14,498 nt of DNA from Lachnospiraceae bacterium (GCA_021202715.1 JAJQCL010000049.1:1-14498), one strand, 5' to 3'; shown: positions 6,228 to 14,374, counted from the stretch's first letter. The notes: generated by a model from the letters alone, not told the origin. Numbers and translations: made by a program.

Positions 6228-6896
6228 TGCCTGCACGAAGTCGGCGATCCACCATCGAACCTGGATGTCTTCCTCCGCGCTCTGCTTCACGGCAGCTTCC
6301 GGGGCAGAAGCATTTTCTTCGGAGGCGCTGTCGGCCTCCGGGATCCAGGTGCTGCAGGTATCCAGACACAGGCCCGGCGCCAGAACACACCACCAGTTGT
6401 GGCCGGAACCGCTGCCGATGATGATCCGCAGGGCGCGGTAGGTGCCGCAGGGAAAGACCTGGCTGCCGTAGATGCGGGTGGGAAAATAGCTGTCGGAAAC
6501 GGTCAGCGTCACGGAGTCCTCACAGCCCTGGGCCTGCAGGACTTCCGTGGCCGTCTCACAGATCAGAGCCGTATGCTGCACGGCCCAGGCTTCCGCCGTC
6601 TTCCGATCCGTGTCGGCCGACAGGCTCTCCGCGAAGAGGGCCAGCACGGCGTCGCGCACCAGCAGCTTGTTGGCCTGATCTTCCTCGCTGTCACTGTCGG
6701 CCAGAATATGCAGGCGCAGCACCTGGTCCGCCAGAGGCGCGACCCGCGCATCCTGTAGCCAGGTATCGGCGCAATAGAGCAGAATCAGGCTGGCGGAGAG
6801 CAGCGCCAGCAGACAGGCGCGCAGGCGGCGCATCATCAGATGTCTGGTAGAGAGCTTCGGAAGAGGCTCTCTTTTTTGGTAAGGATTCCTGTACAT
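6216..6896 (-). CDS. spoIIR: Stage II sporulation protein R
   Basis: The 226-aa protein matches SpoIIR, the forespore-made signalling protein that triggers SpoIIGA cleavage of pro-sigma-E in the mother cell. Residues 25-43 form one TM or signal-anchor helix. The conserved core follows: LRLHILADSDSEEDQANKLL (60-79), YFPTRIYG (137-144), FPCGTYRALR (148-157) and GHNWWCVLAPGLC (165-177). Residues about 183-226 form a variable acidic tail. The length is close to that of B. subtilis SpoIIR. ATG 6896 is used because AAAGGA precedes it by about 8 nt; Met21/22 are alternative starts nearer the TM. It is a single gene, convergent with the cyclophilin gene and divergent from ddl. I found no convincing sigma-F promoter. 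Its presence marks the organism as a spore former or a recent descendant of one. Confidence 0.94.
   Translation of the reverse strand: MYRNPYQKREPLPKLSTRHLMMRRLRACLLALLSASLILLYCADTWLQDARVAPLADQVLRLHILADSDSEEDQANKLLVRDAVLALFAESLSADTDRKTAEAWAVQHTALICETATEVLQAQGCEDSVTLTVSDSYFPTRIYGSQVFPCGTYRALRIIIGSGSGHNWWCVLAPGLCLDTCSTWIPEADSASEENASAPEAAVKQSAEEDIQVRWWIADFVQALLP
6849..6877 (+). terminator. Terminator-like hairpin antisense to the spoIIR start
   Basis: AGAGAGC (6849-6855) pairs with GCTCTCT (6866-6872) around a 10-nt loop, followed by T6 (6872-6877) on the plus strand. It lies within the first 16 codons of spoIIR, on the opposite strand. It might stop antisense transcription, or be a coding-region coincidence. 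Confidence 0.3.
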
Positions 6897-7023
6897 CGTT
6901 CATTTCCTTTCGATCGTTTGTTCCCGGCTGCATTTCGGCGGCGCCGGTGTAGTTTCTGACGCCGTGTCGCGGCCGGAGAACCCTGCGTTCAGGGGATGTT
7001 AATGAAGTATTTTCCTGAATTGG

Positions 7024-7052
7024 TTGAATTATTCAGAGAGGTGAAGTAAACT
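7024..7052 (+). promoter_or_regulatory. Probable promoter of the ddl-murI-DUF1934 operon
   Basis: TTGAAT (7024-7029), 17-nt spacer, TAAACT (7047-7052); 4 of 6 matches in each box, leaving a leader of about 35 nt before ddl. A CTGAAT/ATTCAG inverted repeat overlaps the -35 region. The 197-nt divergent gap (6897-7093) otherwise shows only a small CCCTG/CAGGG hairpin. Confidence 0.4.
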
Positions 7053-7093
7053 AACAGGGAATCTGGAAAGAAAAGCGATGAGGATAGGTAAAT

Positions 7094-8149
7094 ATGGAAA
7101 AGAAAACAGTCGTTGTTCTGTTTGGAGGCCAGTCCTCCGAGCATGAAGTGTCCTGTGTCTCGGTGCGTACGGTGATCGCAAAGATCGATCGCAGCCGGTA
7201 TGATGTGCTTCTGATCGGCATTACAAAGGAAGGCCGCTGGCTGTATGTGGAGGATGAGAAGAGTATCGTCTCCGGAGACTGGCAGAAGAGCTCCGTGGGC
7301 GCGATCCTCTCTCCGGATGCCTCCATGGGCGGGGTTCTGCTTCTGGACGGGGAGCGGGTGACACTGCGAAAGGCGGACGTGGTCTTTCCGGTGCTTCACG
7401 GCCTCTACGGGGAGGACGGCACGATTCAGGGCATCCTGGAGCTGGCCGGGATCCCCTATGTGGGCTGCGGCGTTCTCTCGTCGGCAGTGTCCATGGATAA
7501 ACTCACGACAAAGAGGCTCGTCGAACCGCTGGGGATTGTCCAGGCACGGTATGTGCCGGTGCTCCGTCAGGAGCTGGCCGACATGGAAGCGGTGACGGCC
7601 CGGGTGGAAGAATCCCTGGCTTACCCGGTGTTCGTGAAGCCTTCCAACGCCGGTTCCTCGCGCGGCGTCTCCAAGGCGCGGAGCCGGAAGGAGCTGGCGC
7701 AGGCGCTGCGGGTAGCCGCCGCGGAGGATGGCCGGATCCTTGTCGAGGAGACCATCGTCGGGCGGGAGCTGGAATGTGCCGTACTCCAGGATGCGGACGG
7801 AACCAGAGCGTCCGGCGTCGGTGAGATCCTCGCTGCGGCAGAGTTCTATGATTATGACGCCAAATACAACAACGCCGACTCCCGCACGGTGCTCTCCCCG
7901 GAACTTCCCGCGGGCAAGGAAGAGGAGATTCGCCGGGCTGCCGAAGACATCTTCCGCGCGGTGGATGGCCGGGGGCTGGCCCGCGTGGATTTCTTTCTGG
8001 AAAACGGGACAAACCGCGTGGTGTTCAATGAGATCAACACGCTGCCCGGATTCACTTCGATCAGCATGTATCCGATGCTCTGGGAGGAGCGGGGGGTTCC
8101 CGAAGAAGAGCTGGTTGAGAAGCTGATTCAGTCGGCGTATGCGCGATAG
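7094..8149 (+). CDS. ddl: D-alanine--D-alanine ligase
   Basis: This 351-aa ATP-grasp enzyme joins two D-alanines in the cytoplasm for peptidoglycan precursor synthesis. Motifs run in the expected order: FGGQSSEHEVS (10-20) with Glu16 for the first D-Ala, HGLYGEDGTIQG (102-113), VKPSNAGSSRGVSK (181-194) in the central ATP-grasp domain, the omega-loop DYDAKY (253-258), RVDFF (297-301), and the Mg-binding FNEINTLPGFT (311-321). The KY pair in the omega loop is typical of D-Ala-D-Ala rather than D-Ala-D-Lac (VanA-type) ligases. The start has a GAGGAT-type RBS 9 nt upstream. murI follows after 15 nt, so the two are almost certainly co-transcribed. Confidence 0.96.
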   Translation: MEKKTVVVLFGGQSSEHEVSCVSVRTVIAKIDRSRYDVLLIGITKEGRWLYVEDEKSIVSGDWQKSSVGAILSPDASMGGVLLLDGERVTLRKADVVFPVLHGLYGEDGTIQGILELAGIPYVGCGVLSSAVSMDKLTTKRLVEPLGIVQARYVPVLRQELADMEAVTARVEESLAYPVFVKPSNAGSSRGVSKARSRKELAQALRVAAAEDGRILVEETIVGRELECAVLQDADGTRASGVGEILAAAEFYDYDAKYNNADSRTVLSPELPAGKEEEIRRAAEDIFRAVDGRGLARVDFFLENGTNRVVFNEINTLPGFTSISMYPMLWEERGVPEEELVEKLIQSAYAR

Positions 8150-8164
8150 AAAAGGGAGAGGAAG

Positions 8165-8983
8165 ATGAGCAATCAGGCACCCATCGGGGTCTTTGATTCC
8201 GGCGTCGGCGGTCTGACCGTGGCCCGGGAGATCATGCGTCAGATCCCTGACGAGAAAATCATTTATTTCGGAGATACCGCCCGCGTTCCTTACGGAAGCA
8301 AATCTCAGTTTACGATCATCCGCTTCGTGCGTCAGATCGTGCGTTTCCTGGAGACCAGGGATGTGAAGGCCATCGTGGTGGCCTGCAATACCGCCAGCGC
8401 CTACGCACTGGAGACGATCGAGCGGGAAATTCACATTCCGATCATCGGCGTAGTGAAGCCAGGGGCCCGGACCGCCGTGGCGGCTACGGAGAACGGCCGC
8501 ATCGGCGTCATCGCCACCGACGCCACCATCCGCAGCGGCATGTATACACGCTATATCCTGAGCCTGAATCCGGATCTGGCGGTCTACGGCAAGGCCTGTC
8601 CGCTCTTCGTGCCGCTGGTGGAGGAAGGAATGCTTCACGATCATGTGACGGAGGAGATTGCCAACCGCTATCTGGATGAACTGAAGAAACAGGACATCGA
8701 TACGCTGATTCTGGGCTGCACGCATTATCCGTTGCTGCGCTCCCTGATCGGGCGCTGCATGGGCATTTCGGTGCAGCTGGTGAATCCAGCCTATGAGACG
8801 GCGGTCAGTCTGCGGGAGCTTCTGCAGGAGAAGCATCTGCTGGCCGACCCTGTGCCGGAGGGAGAGACGGTTCATCATGAATTTTATGTCAGCGACGGCG
8901 CGGAGAAATTCGAGATCTTCGCTAACTCGATCCTGCCCTACGATATCCGGAAGACGCAGGTGGTAGATATTGAGGCGTTCTGA
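8165..8983 (+). CDS. murI: Glutamate racemase
   Basis: The 272-aa enzyme interconverts L- and D-glutamate without a cofactor and supplies D-Glu for the peptidoglycan stem peptide. The family motifs are present: GVFDSGVGGLTV (8-19), YFGDTARVPYG (34-44), the first catalytic cysteine in ACNTAS (Cys74) and the second in GCTHYPLL (Cys185, with His187). GAGAGG lies just before ATG 8165. It sits 15 nt after ddl, and its TGA (8981-8983) overlaps an ATG in the next reading frame, which suggests a tightly packed operon for D-amino-acid wall precursors. Length and motifs are normal for the family. Confidence 0.96.
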   Translation: MSNQAPIGVFDSGVGGLTVAREIMRQIPDEKIIYFGDTARVPYGSKSQFTIIRFVRQIVRFLETRDVKAIVVACNTASAYALETIEREIHIPIIGVVKPGARTAVAATENGRIGVIATDATIRSGMYTRYILSLNPDLAVYGKACPLFVPLVEEGMLHDHVTEEIANRYLDELKKQDIDTLILGCTHYPLLRSLIGRCMGISVQLVNPAYETAVSLRELLQEKHLLADPVPEGETVHHEFYVSDGAEKFEIFANSILPYDIRKTQVVDIEAF

Positions 8984-9027
8984 TGATGCGGACATCAGAG
9001 ACAGACAGTGACGCGGGAGGAAGAAGC

Positions 9028-9486
9028 GTGGACAGAGAAGTACTGATCACAGTCAGCGGGGTTCTCTTTACAGGAGAAGACGCGAAGGAAAAGGACAACG
9101 TGGACATCATTTCCCCGGGCCAGTATTACCTGCGGAATGGCAAACATTATCTTCTGTATGAGGAAATGATGGAGGAATACCCGGAGCCCGTGAAAAACAT
9201 TATCAAGATCTCGCCGGATCATGTAAGCCTGCGCAAGAACGGGATCATCAGCACCGAGATGCGTTTTGAGGAAGGAAAACACACACAGAGCCATTACAGC
9301 ACGCCGTTCGGCGTGCTGGCGCTGGGCATCCACACGAACCGGATTCAGATGGAAGAGAGCGGGGGAGAAGTGAACCTGGACATAGAATATGGGCTGGAGA
9401 TCAATTACGAACACGCTTCGGAAAACCGGCTTCATGTCCGGGTCCAGCCGAAATGCGCGGACGGCAGCTTTTCGCTGCGCAGCTGA
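9028..9486 (+). CDS. DUF1934 family protein (YwiB-like beta-barrel)
   Basis: The 152-aa protein matches DUF1934, a small soluble calycin-like beta-barrel family that includes B. subtilis YwiB; no biochemical role is established. Visible matches are an opening strand REVLITVSGV, the GQYYLRNGKHYLLYEE pair of strands, and STPFGVLALGIHTNRI, in the usual order. I chose GTG 9028 because GGGAGG (9015-9020) sits 7 nt upstream and YwiB-like proteins begin about 5 residues before the first strand. The alternative ATG 8983 overlaps the murI stop codon (ATGA-type coupling) and would add 15 unconserved polar residues; it cannot be excluded. The operon with murI and ddl hints at an envelope-linked role, which is inference. 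A strong terminator follows at 9564-9622. Confidence 0.88.
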   Translation: MDREVLITVSGVLFTGEDAKEKDNVDIISPGQYYLRNGKHYLLYEEMMEEYPEPVKNIIKISPDHVSLRKNGIISTEMRFEEGKHTQSHYSTPFGVLALGIHTNRIQMEESGGEVNLDIEYGLEINYEHASENRLHVRVQPKCADGSFSLRS

Positions 9487-9523
9487 GAATATTGTCTGAG
9501 AAACGGGAGAAGAGAACCATGGT

Positions 9524-9605
9524 GCGGGACAGACTGAAACAGATGTCCCCCGGATCACGAAAAGAGAAAAACAACGCGCTGAGGGACTGTTTCAGCCTGT
9601 CCCGC
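9524..9605 (+). other. Alternative long-range pairing that could form a pseudoknot with the terminator
   Basis: Bases 9524-9542 are complementary to 9587-9605 over 19 nt with a single A.C mismatch (9533/9596). The right-hand segment is the loop of the terminator hairpin 9564-9622. The two helices overlap by just one base, so they could compete or form an H-type pseudoknot. Confidence 0.55.
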
Positions 9606-9622
9606 AGCGCGTTGTTTTTCTC
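9564..9622. terminator. Long bidirectional intrinsic terminator
   Basis: Bases 9564-9581 pair perfectly with 9605-9622 (18 bp). In register beyond an A.G mismatch, GGGAC/GTCCC (9583-9587/9599-9603) extends the stem. The GC core CGCGCTG is followed by T5 (9615-9619) on the plus strand and by mirror T-runs on the minus strand. It separates the ddl operon from the convergent gene at 9666. Two further CGTTGATTTT repeats (9622-9641) follow. Confidence 0.85.
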
Positions 9623-9665
9623 GTTGATTTTCGTTGATTTTTTCGGCTTCTCTGGTGTGTTGGTA

Positions 9666-10118
9666 TTATTTCTTCCCGGAGACCATCGCCCGCGCCCGGG
9701 CTACGAGGCCCTTCTTCTTTTCGGGCTTCTGGATCGTGCCGCCCCGTACGCTCTTGATGGCGGTGATGTAGATACCGGAGAGCTCGACCTTCACTTCCGC
9801 TTTGACGGGAAGCACGTCCCACACATCCCGATCCGCGTAGAGCGTCATGATACGGGGGCCGACCTTGGCCTTGACGATGGGCATCTTACTCCGACGCATA
9901 TATTTGGGCGTCTGGTCGATCGCGGCCTGAGGGAGACCGGAATCCTTCAGACGCATGATCTTCTTGTCGATGATCAGCATGGAGACGGTCTGCTTCATGG
10001 CCTCCACCTGCTCCTGCGCCGCCGCCTGCCTTTTCTGCATCCTTCGCCCGAGGAAGTACAGGACGACAAGGACGATGGCGGCAACGATGAGAATTCCTAA
10101 CACGATTCTTAAAAACAT
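9666..10118 (-). CDS. Small one-TM membrane protein of unknown function
   Basis: The 150-aa protein has an N-terminal TM helix (about 2-23), then a basic and Gln/Ala-rich short helix (25-43). A soluble domain follows, with segments such as TVSMLIIDKKIMRLKDSGLP (44-63), TPKYMRRSKMPIVKAKVG (70-87) and VKAEVKVELSGIYITAI (105-121), ending in a Lys-rich tail. With a positive region directly after the TM, the soluble part is probably cytoplasmic. I recognise the style from uncharacterised proteins of clostridia but can assign no function. AGGAGG lies 7 nt before the ATG, and a near-consensus promoter is at 10203-10231. It is convergent with the ddl operon and divergent from rpoB. Confidence 0.85.
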   Translation of the reverse strand: MFLRIVLGILIVAAIVLVVLYFLGRRMQKRQAAAQEQVEAMKQTVSMLIIDKKIMRLKDSGLPQAAIDQTPKYMRRSKMPIVKAKVGPRIMTLYADRDVWDVLPVKAEVKVELSGIYITAIKSVRGGTIQKPEKKKGLVARARAMVSGKK

Positions 10119-10202
10119 ATGGCTTCCTCCTGGGTTTCATCTGGTGTGACGGCTGCGATCCGTCGCGTGAACCACATCCTGTATTTTGACACACACTGGA
10201 TT

Positions 10203-10231
10203 ATTATATCATTTGCAGAACCTGGATGCAA
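10203..10231 (-). promoter_or_regulatory. Strong promoter of the small membrane-protein gene
   Basis: On the minus strand, TTGCAT (plus 10226-10231), a 17-nt spacer and a perfect TATAAT (plus 10203-10208) preceded by TGA give an extended -10 promoter. The leader before ATG 10118 is about 80 nt. Confidence 0.75.
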
Positions 10232-10282
10232 GGGAAAAGTAGCAAAAATGCCCAGAAATGCAAAAAAAATGATGAAAAGCGA

Positions 10283-10311
10283 TTGACAGCTTGACATTTT
10301 TTTGCTAGTAT
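10283..10311 (+). promoter_or_regulatory. rpoB promoter with doubled TTGACA
   Basis: TTGACA (10283-10288), 17-nt spacer, TAGTAT (10306-10311). A second TTGACA occurs 8 bp downstream (10291-10296) within the spacer, with no matching -10 at normal distance. The predicted start is near 10318. Confidence 0.7.
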
Positions 10312-10317
10312 GAAGTT

Positions 10318-10462
10318 TGCACTATTGTGGTGTCATATGCCTAACTTTCATCCTGGGAAGACGATGCGAATGACGCTGGGTGCGAGGAAATGCGTGAGAT
10401 CAGGGGGGCAGATGTCTTTGCCCCTGTATCATCATTATCTTTTAAATAGGGGTGAAACGTCT
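10318..10462 (+). other. rpoB 5' leader (about 145 nt)
   Basis: The leader contains a hairpin: CAGGGG (10401-10406) pairs with CCCCTG (10421-10426), with further inner pairing possible through the G6 run. No T-run follows, so it is not an intrinsic terminator. The reading frame of rpoB is open throughout, by chance or otherwise. No rplJ or rplL gene is present upstream. Confidence 0.4.
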
Positions 10463-13400
10463 ATGGAGAATTGCAGAATGCGCCCGGTCCCGTCCGGCAA
10501 AGGCATGAGAATGAGCTACTCAAGACAAAAAGAAGTGCTGGAGATGCCGAATCTGATCGAGATCCAGAAGGATTCCTACCAATGGTTTCTCAGTGAAGGG
10601 CTGAAGGAGGTCTTTAACGATATCTCCCCCATTTCCGATTTCAGCGGTCACCTGAGTCTTGAGTTCGTCGACTTTACCTTGTGCCGGGATGAGGTGAAGT
10701 ACTCCATAGAGGAGTGCAAGGAGAGAGATGCGACCCTGGCCGCCCCTCTGAAAGTGAAAGTACGTTTAATTAATGAAGAATCCGGTGAGATCAACGAGCA
10801 TGAGATCTTCATGGGCGATCTGCCGCTGATGACCGACACGGGCTCCTTCGTGATCAATGGCGCGGAGCGCGTCATCGTCAGTCAGCTGGTTCGCTCCCCG
10901 GGCATCTATTACGGCGTTTCCCACGATAAGCTGGGGAAGAAGCTGTATTCCTGCACCGTGATCCCCAACCGCGGCGCCTGGCTGGAGTATGAGACGGATT
11001 CGAACGATATTTTTTATGTGCGTGTGGACCGGACCCGCAAGGTGCCGGTCACGGTGCTGATCCGTGCCCTGGGTGTCGGCACCAACGCGGAGATCCTGGA
11101 AATGTTCGGCGAGGAACCGATGCTTCTGGCCAGTCTGGGGAAGGACACGGCGACGAATGCCGATGAAGGTCTGCTGGATTTGTATAAGAAGATCCGTCCC
11201 GGCGAGCCGCTGTATGTGGACAATGCGCGGAGCCTTCTGGAGAGCATGTTCTTCGATGCCCGCCGCTACGATCTGGCCAAGGTGGGTCGGTATAAGTTCA
11301 ATAAGAAGCTCCATTTCCGGAACCGCATCGCCGGTCGGACGCTGGCGGAGGATGTTGTCGACGCGGAGACCGGGGAGGTCCTCGCGGAGGCGGGAACGGT
11401 CGTGAGCAAGGAGAAAGCGACCGAGATCCAGAATGCCGGAATACCCTATGTCTATGTGCAGATGGAGAATGAGGAGCGCAAGATCAAGGTCCTCTCCAAT
11501 ATGATGGTGGATCTGTCGACCCATGTGGATTGTGATCCACTGGATCTGGGAATCCACGAAGACGTGTTTTACCCGGAGCTGAAACGGCTGATGGAGGAAT
11601 TTCCGGAGCGTGAAGAGCTGCTTCGGGCCATTCGCCGGAACGTGGCGAATCTGGTGCCCAAGCATATCACCCGGGAGGATATTTTCGCCAGCATCAATTA
11701 CTGCATGCACCTTTCGGCCGGAGTCGGCAATTCGGATGATATCGACCATCTGGGGAACCGGCGGATCCGCGCAGTCGGCGAGCTGCTGCAGAATCAGTAC
11801 CGCATCGGCCTCTCTCGTATGGAGAGAGTGGTGCGCGAGAGAATGACGACGCAGGATCAGGAGACGATCACGCCGCAGTCTCTGATCAATATCAAGCCGG
11901 TGACGGCCGCGGTGAAGGAATTCTTCGGAAGTTCTCAGCTGTCCCAGTTCATGGATCAGAACAATCCGCTGGCGGAGCTGACCCATAAGCGGCGTTTGTC
12001 CGCACTGGGCCCCGGCGGTTTGTCCCGTGACCGGGCCGGATTCGAGGTGCGTGATGTGCACTATACCCATTACGGGAGGATGTGCCCGATCGAGACGCCC
12101 GAGGGTCCCAACATCGGACTGATTAACTCGCTGGCCCCGTACGCCCGCGTGAATGAGTACGGCTTCGTGGAGGCGCCTTACCGGGTGGTGGACAAGAGCG
12201 ACCCGAAGAATCCCCGCGTTACCGAGGAGGTCGTCTATCTGACCGCCGATGAGGAAGATAATTATTATGTGGCGCAGGCCAACTCTCCGCTGGATGAGGA
12301 AGGGCATTTCGTCAGAAATAATGTAGCCGGTCGTTTCCGGGAGGAGACCTCCGAATTCGACCGCAGCCGCATCGATCTGATGGACGTGTCGCCGAAGATG
12401 GTATTTTCCGTTGCCACCTCCATGATCCCCTTCCTGGAGAACGACGACGCCAACCGGGCTCTGATGGGTTCCAACATGCAGCGGCAGGCTGTGCCGCTGA
12501 TGATCACCGACTCCGCCGTGGTGGGCACCGGGATGGAGGCCAAGGCAGCGGTTGACTCCGGCGTCTGCGTTGTGGCGAAAAACGCCGGTGTCGTGGAGCG
12601 TGTCTCTGCAACGGATATCACGGTGAAGTGCGAGGATGGACAGCGTGACAACTACCATCTGACCAAGTTCAAGCGAAGCAACCAGAGCAACTGCTACAAC
12701 CAGAAGCCGATCGTGGACAAGGGACAGGTCGTGGAGCAGGGAGAGGTCCTTGCAGACGGCCCCTCCACCTACATGGGAGAGATCGGACTGGGCAAGAATC
12801 CGCTGATCGGATTCATGACCTGGGAAGGATATAACTACGAGGACGCGGTCCTGCTCAGCGAGCGTCTGGTGCAGGACGATGTGTATACGTCCATTCATAT
12901 TGAGGAATACGAGGCGGAGGCCCGTGATACCAAGCTCGGACCGGAGGAGATCACGCGGGATGTGCCCGGTGTCGGCGACGACTCGCTGAAGGATCTGGAT
13001 GAGAGAGGCATCATCCGTATCGGCGCCGAGGTGCGGGCCGGCGATATCCTGGTGGGGAAGGTCACTCCGAAGGGAGAGACGGAGCTGACGGCCGAGGAAC
13101 GCCTGCTGCGGGCGATTTTCGGCGAGAAGGCCCGGGAGGTGCGTGATACTTCGCTGAAGGTGCCTCACGGCGCCTACGGCATCATCATCGATGCCAAGGT
13201 CTTTACGCGGGAGAACGGCGACGAGCTGGCGCCCGGCGTCAACGAGACCGTGCGCATCTACATCGCGCAGAAGAGAAAGATCTCTGTGGGCGATAAGATG
13301 GCCGGTCGTCACGGAAATAAGGGTGTGGTCTCCCGGGTTCTGCCCGTGGAGGATATGCCGTATCTGCCCAACGGCCGTCCGCTGGACATCGTACTGAATC

Positions 13401-14374
13401 CTCTGGGCGTGCCTTCCCGTATGAACATCGGACAGGTGCTGGAGACGCATCTGAGCCTGGCTTCCGCCGCGCTGGGATTCAAGGTCATCACGCCGGTGTT
13501 TGACGGCGCGAAGGAAACGGATATCATGGACACTCTGGAGCTGGCCAACGACTATGTCAACACAGAGTGGGAAGATTTTGAAGCAAAGTACACCGGCAAG
13601 GTGAAGCCGGAGGTTATGGAATATCTGGGGAGCCACCTGGAACACCGCGCGGTTTGGAAGGGCGTTCCCATTACCCGGGAGGGGAAGGTACAGCTGCGCG
13701 ACGGTCGGACTGGCGAGGAATTCGACAGCGAGGTCACGATCGGCCACATGCACTACCTGAAGCTCCATCATCTGGTGGACGACAAGATCCACGCCCGTTC
13801 TACTGGCCCTTACTCGCTGGTGACGCAGCAGCCTCTGGGCGGCAAGGCTCAGTTCGGCGGACAGCGTTTCGGCGAGATGGAGGTCTGGGCGCTGGAGGCC
13901 TACGGCGCCGCGTATACGCTGCAGGAGATTCTGACGGTGAAGTCCGATGATGTGGTGGGTCGTGTCAAGACCTATGAAGCCATCATCAAGGGGACCAATA
14001 TCCCGACGCCGGGTGTGCCGGAATCCTTCAAGGTTCTGCTGAAGGAGATGCAGGCTCTGGCTCTGGACGTGACGCTGCTGGATGAGAACGGCAACGAGGT
14101 GGAGGTTCGCGAGAACGTGGACTATGCCGAGAGAGATTTCCGCTCGGTGATCGAGGGCGACCGGGATTATCATCATCAGAAGAAAGAGGATTACGGTTCC
14201 TACGGCTATCAGGAACAGGAATTCTCCAATGGTGAGCTGGTAGCCTCCGAGACCGATCAGGCGGCGGACGCGGATGCGGAAGTGGACATCGACGAGGATG
14301 CGGAGCTGCCGGATTACGGGGATACCATGGACATTGATGAGGATGCGCTGGATGACGGCGATTATGACAACTAG
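10463..14374 (+). CDS. rpoB: DNA-directed RNA polymerase subunit beta
   Basis: The 1303-aa beta subunit forms the catalytic core of RNA polymerase with RpoC. The start MENCRMRPVPSGKGMRMSYS and the following EVLEMPNLIEIQKDSY are typical of clostridial RpoB. The rifampicin pocket (about 489-520) reads FFGSSQLSQFMDQNNPLAEL and THKRRLSALGPGGLSRDRAG, with Asp498, His508 and Ser513 equivalent to E. coli 516, 526 and 531, all wild type. The active-site segment KMAGRHGNKGVV holds Lys945 and Lys953, equivalent to E. coli 1065 and 1073. The C-terminus carries an Asp/Glu-rich extension of about 60 residues. ATG 10463 follows an AGGGGTGA-type RBS; in-frame ATGs upstream lie in the leader or promoter. rpoC begins 14 nt after the stop. 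Confidence 0.99.
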   Translation: MENCRMRPVPSGKGMRMSYSRQKEVLEMPNLIEIQKDSYQWFLSEGLKEVFNDISPISDFSGHLSLEFVDFTLCRDEVKYSIEECKERDATLAAPLKVKVRLINEESGEINEHEIFMGDLPLMTDTGSFVINGAERVIVSQLVRSPGIYYGVSHDKLGKKLYSCTVIPNRGAWLEYETDSNDIFYVRVDRTRKVPVTVLIRALGVGTNAEILEMFGEEPMLLASLGKDTATNADEGLLDLYKKIRPGEPLYVDNARSLLESMFFDARRYDLAKVGRYKFNKKLHFRNRIAGRTLAEDVVDAETGEVLAEAGTVVSKEKATEIQNAGIPYVYVQMENEERKIKVLSNMMVDLSTHVDCDPLDLGIHEDVFYPELKRLMEEFPEREELLRAIRRNVANLVPKHITREDIFASINYCMHLSAGVGNSDDIDHLGNRRIRAVGELLQNQYRIGLSRMERVVRERMTTQDQETITPQSLINIKPVTAAVKEFFGSSQLSQFMDQNNPLAELTHKRRLSALGPGGLSRDRAGFEVRDVHYTHYGRMCPIETPEGPNIGLINSLAPYARVNEYGFVEAPYRVVDKSDPKNPRVTEEVVYLTADEEDNYYVAQANSPLDEEGHFVRNNVAGRFREETSEFDRSRIDLMDVSPKMVFSVATSMIPFLENDDANRALMGSNMQRQAVPLMITDSAVVGTGMEAKAAVDSGVCVVAKNAGVVERVSATDITVKCEDGQRDNYHLTKFKRSNQSNCYNQKPIVDKGQVVEQGEVLADGPSTYMGEIGLGKNPLIGFMTWEGYNYEDAVLLSERLVQDDVYTSIHIEEYEAEARDTKLGPEEITRDVPGVGDDSLKDLDERGIIRIGAEVRAGDILVGKVTPKGETELTAEERLLRAIFGEKAREVRDTSLKVPHGAYGIIIDAKVFTRENGDELAPGVNETVRIYIAQKRKISVGDKMAGRHGNKGVVSRVLPVEDMPYLPNGRPLDIVLNPLGVPSRMNIGQVLETHLSLASAALGFKVITPVFDGAKETDIMDTLELANDYVNTEWEDFEAKYTGKVKPEVMEYLGSHLEHRAVWKGVPITREGKVQLRDGRTGEEFDSEVTIGHMHYLKLHHLVDDKIHARSTGPYSLVTQQPLGGKAQFGGQRFGEMEVWALEAYGAAYTLQEILTVKSDDVVGRVKTYEAIIKGTNIPTPGVPESFKVLLKEMQALALDVTLLDENGNEVEVRENVDYAERDFRSVIEGDRDYHHQKKEDYGSYGYQEQEFSNGELVASETDQAADADAEVDIDEDAELPDYGDTMDIDEDALDDGDYDN

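Noticed and set aside
6897..7023. Sigma-F promoter for spoIIR
   Set aside because: A sigma-F site is expected from B. subtilis, but no pair of boxes with proper spacing was convincing; the GAATA...GGAAAATAC candidate misses key -10 positions.
6989..8995. A 668-codon minus-strand open frame across ddl and murI
   Set aside because: Antisense to two genes with full catalytic motifs; its translation has no recognisable motifs and the opening is explained by codon bias.
9453..10100. A 215-codon plus-strand frame over the terminator and the small membrane-protein gene
   Set aside because: It begins inside the DUF1934 gene, runs through a long terminator, and is antisense to a gene with its own RBS and promoter.
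10310..10462. N-terminal extension of RpoB from ATG 10310 or 10337
   Set aside because: ATG 10310 lies in the promoter -10 box, upstream of the expected transcript start; ATG 10337 has no good RBS, and family similarity begins at ATG 10463.
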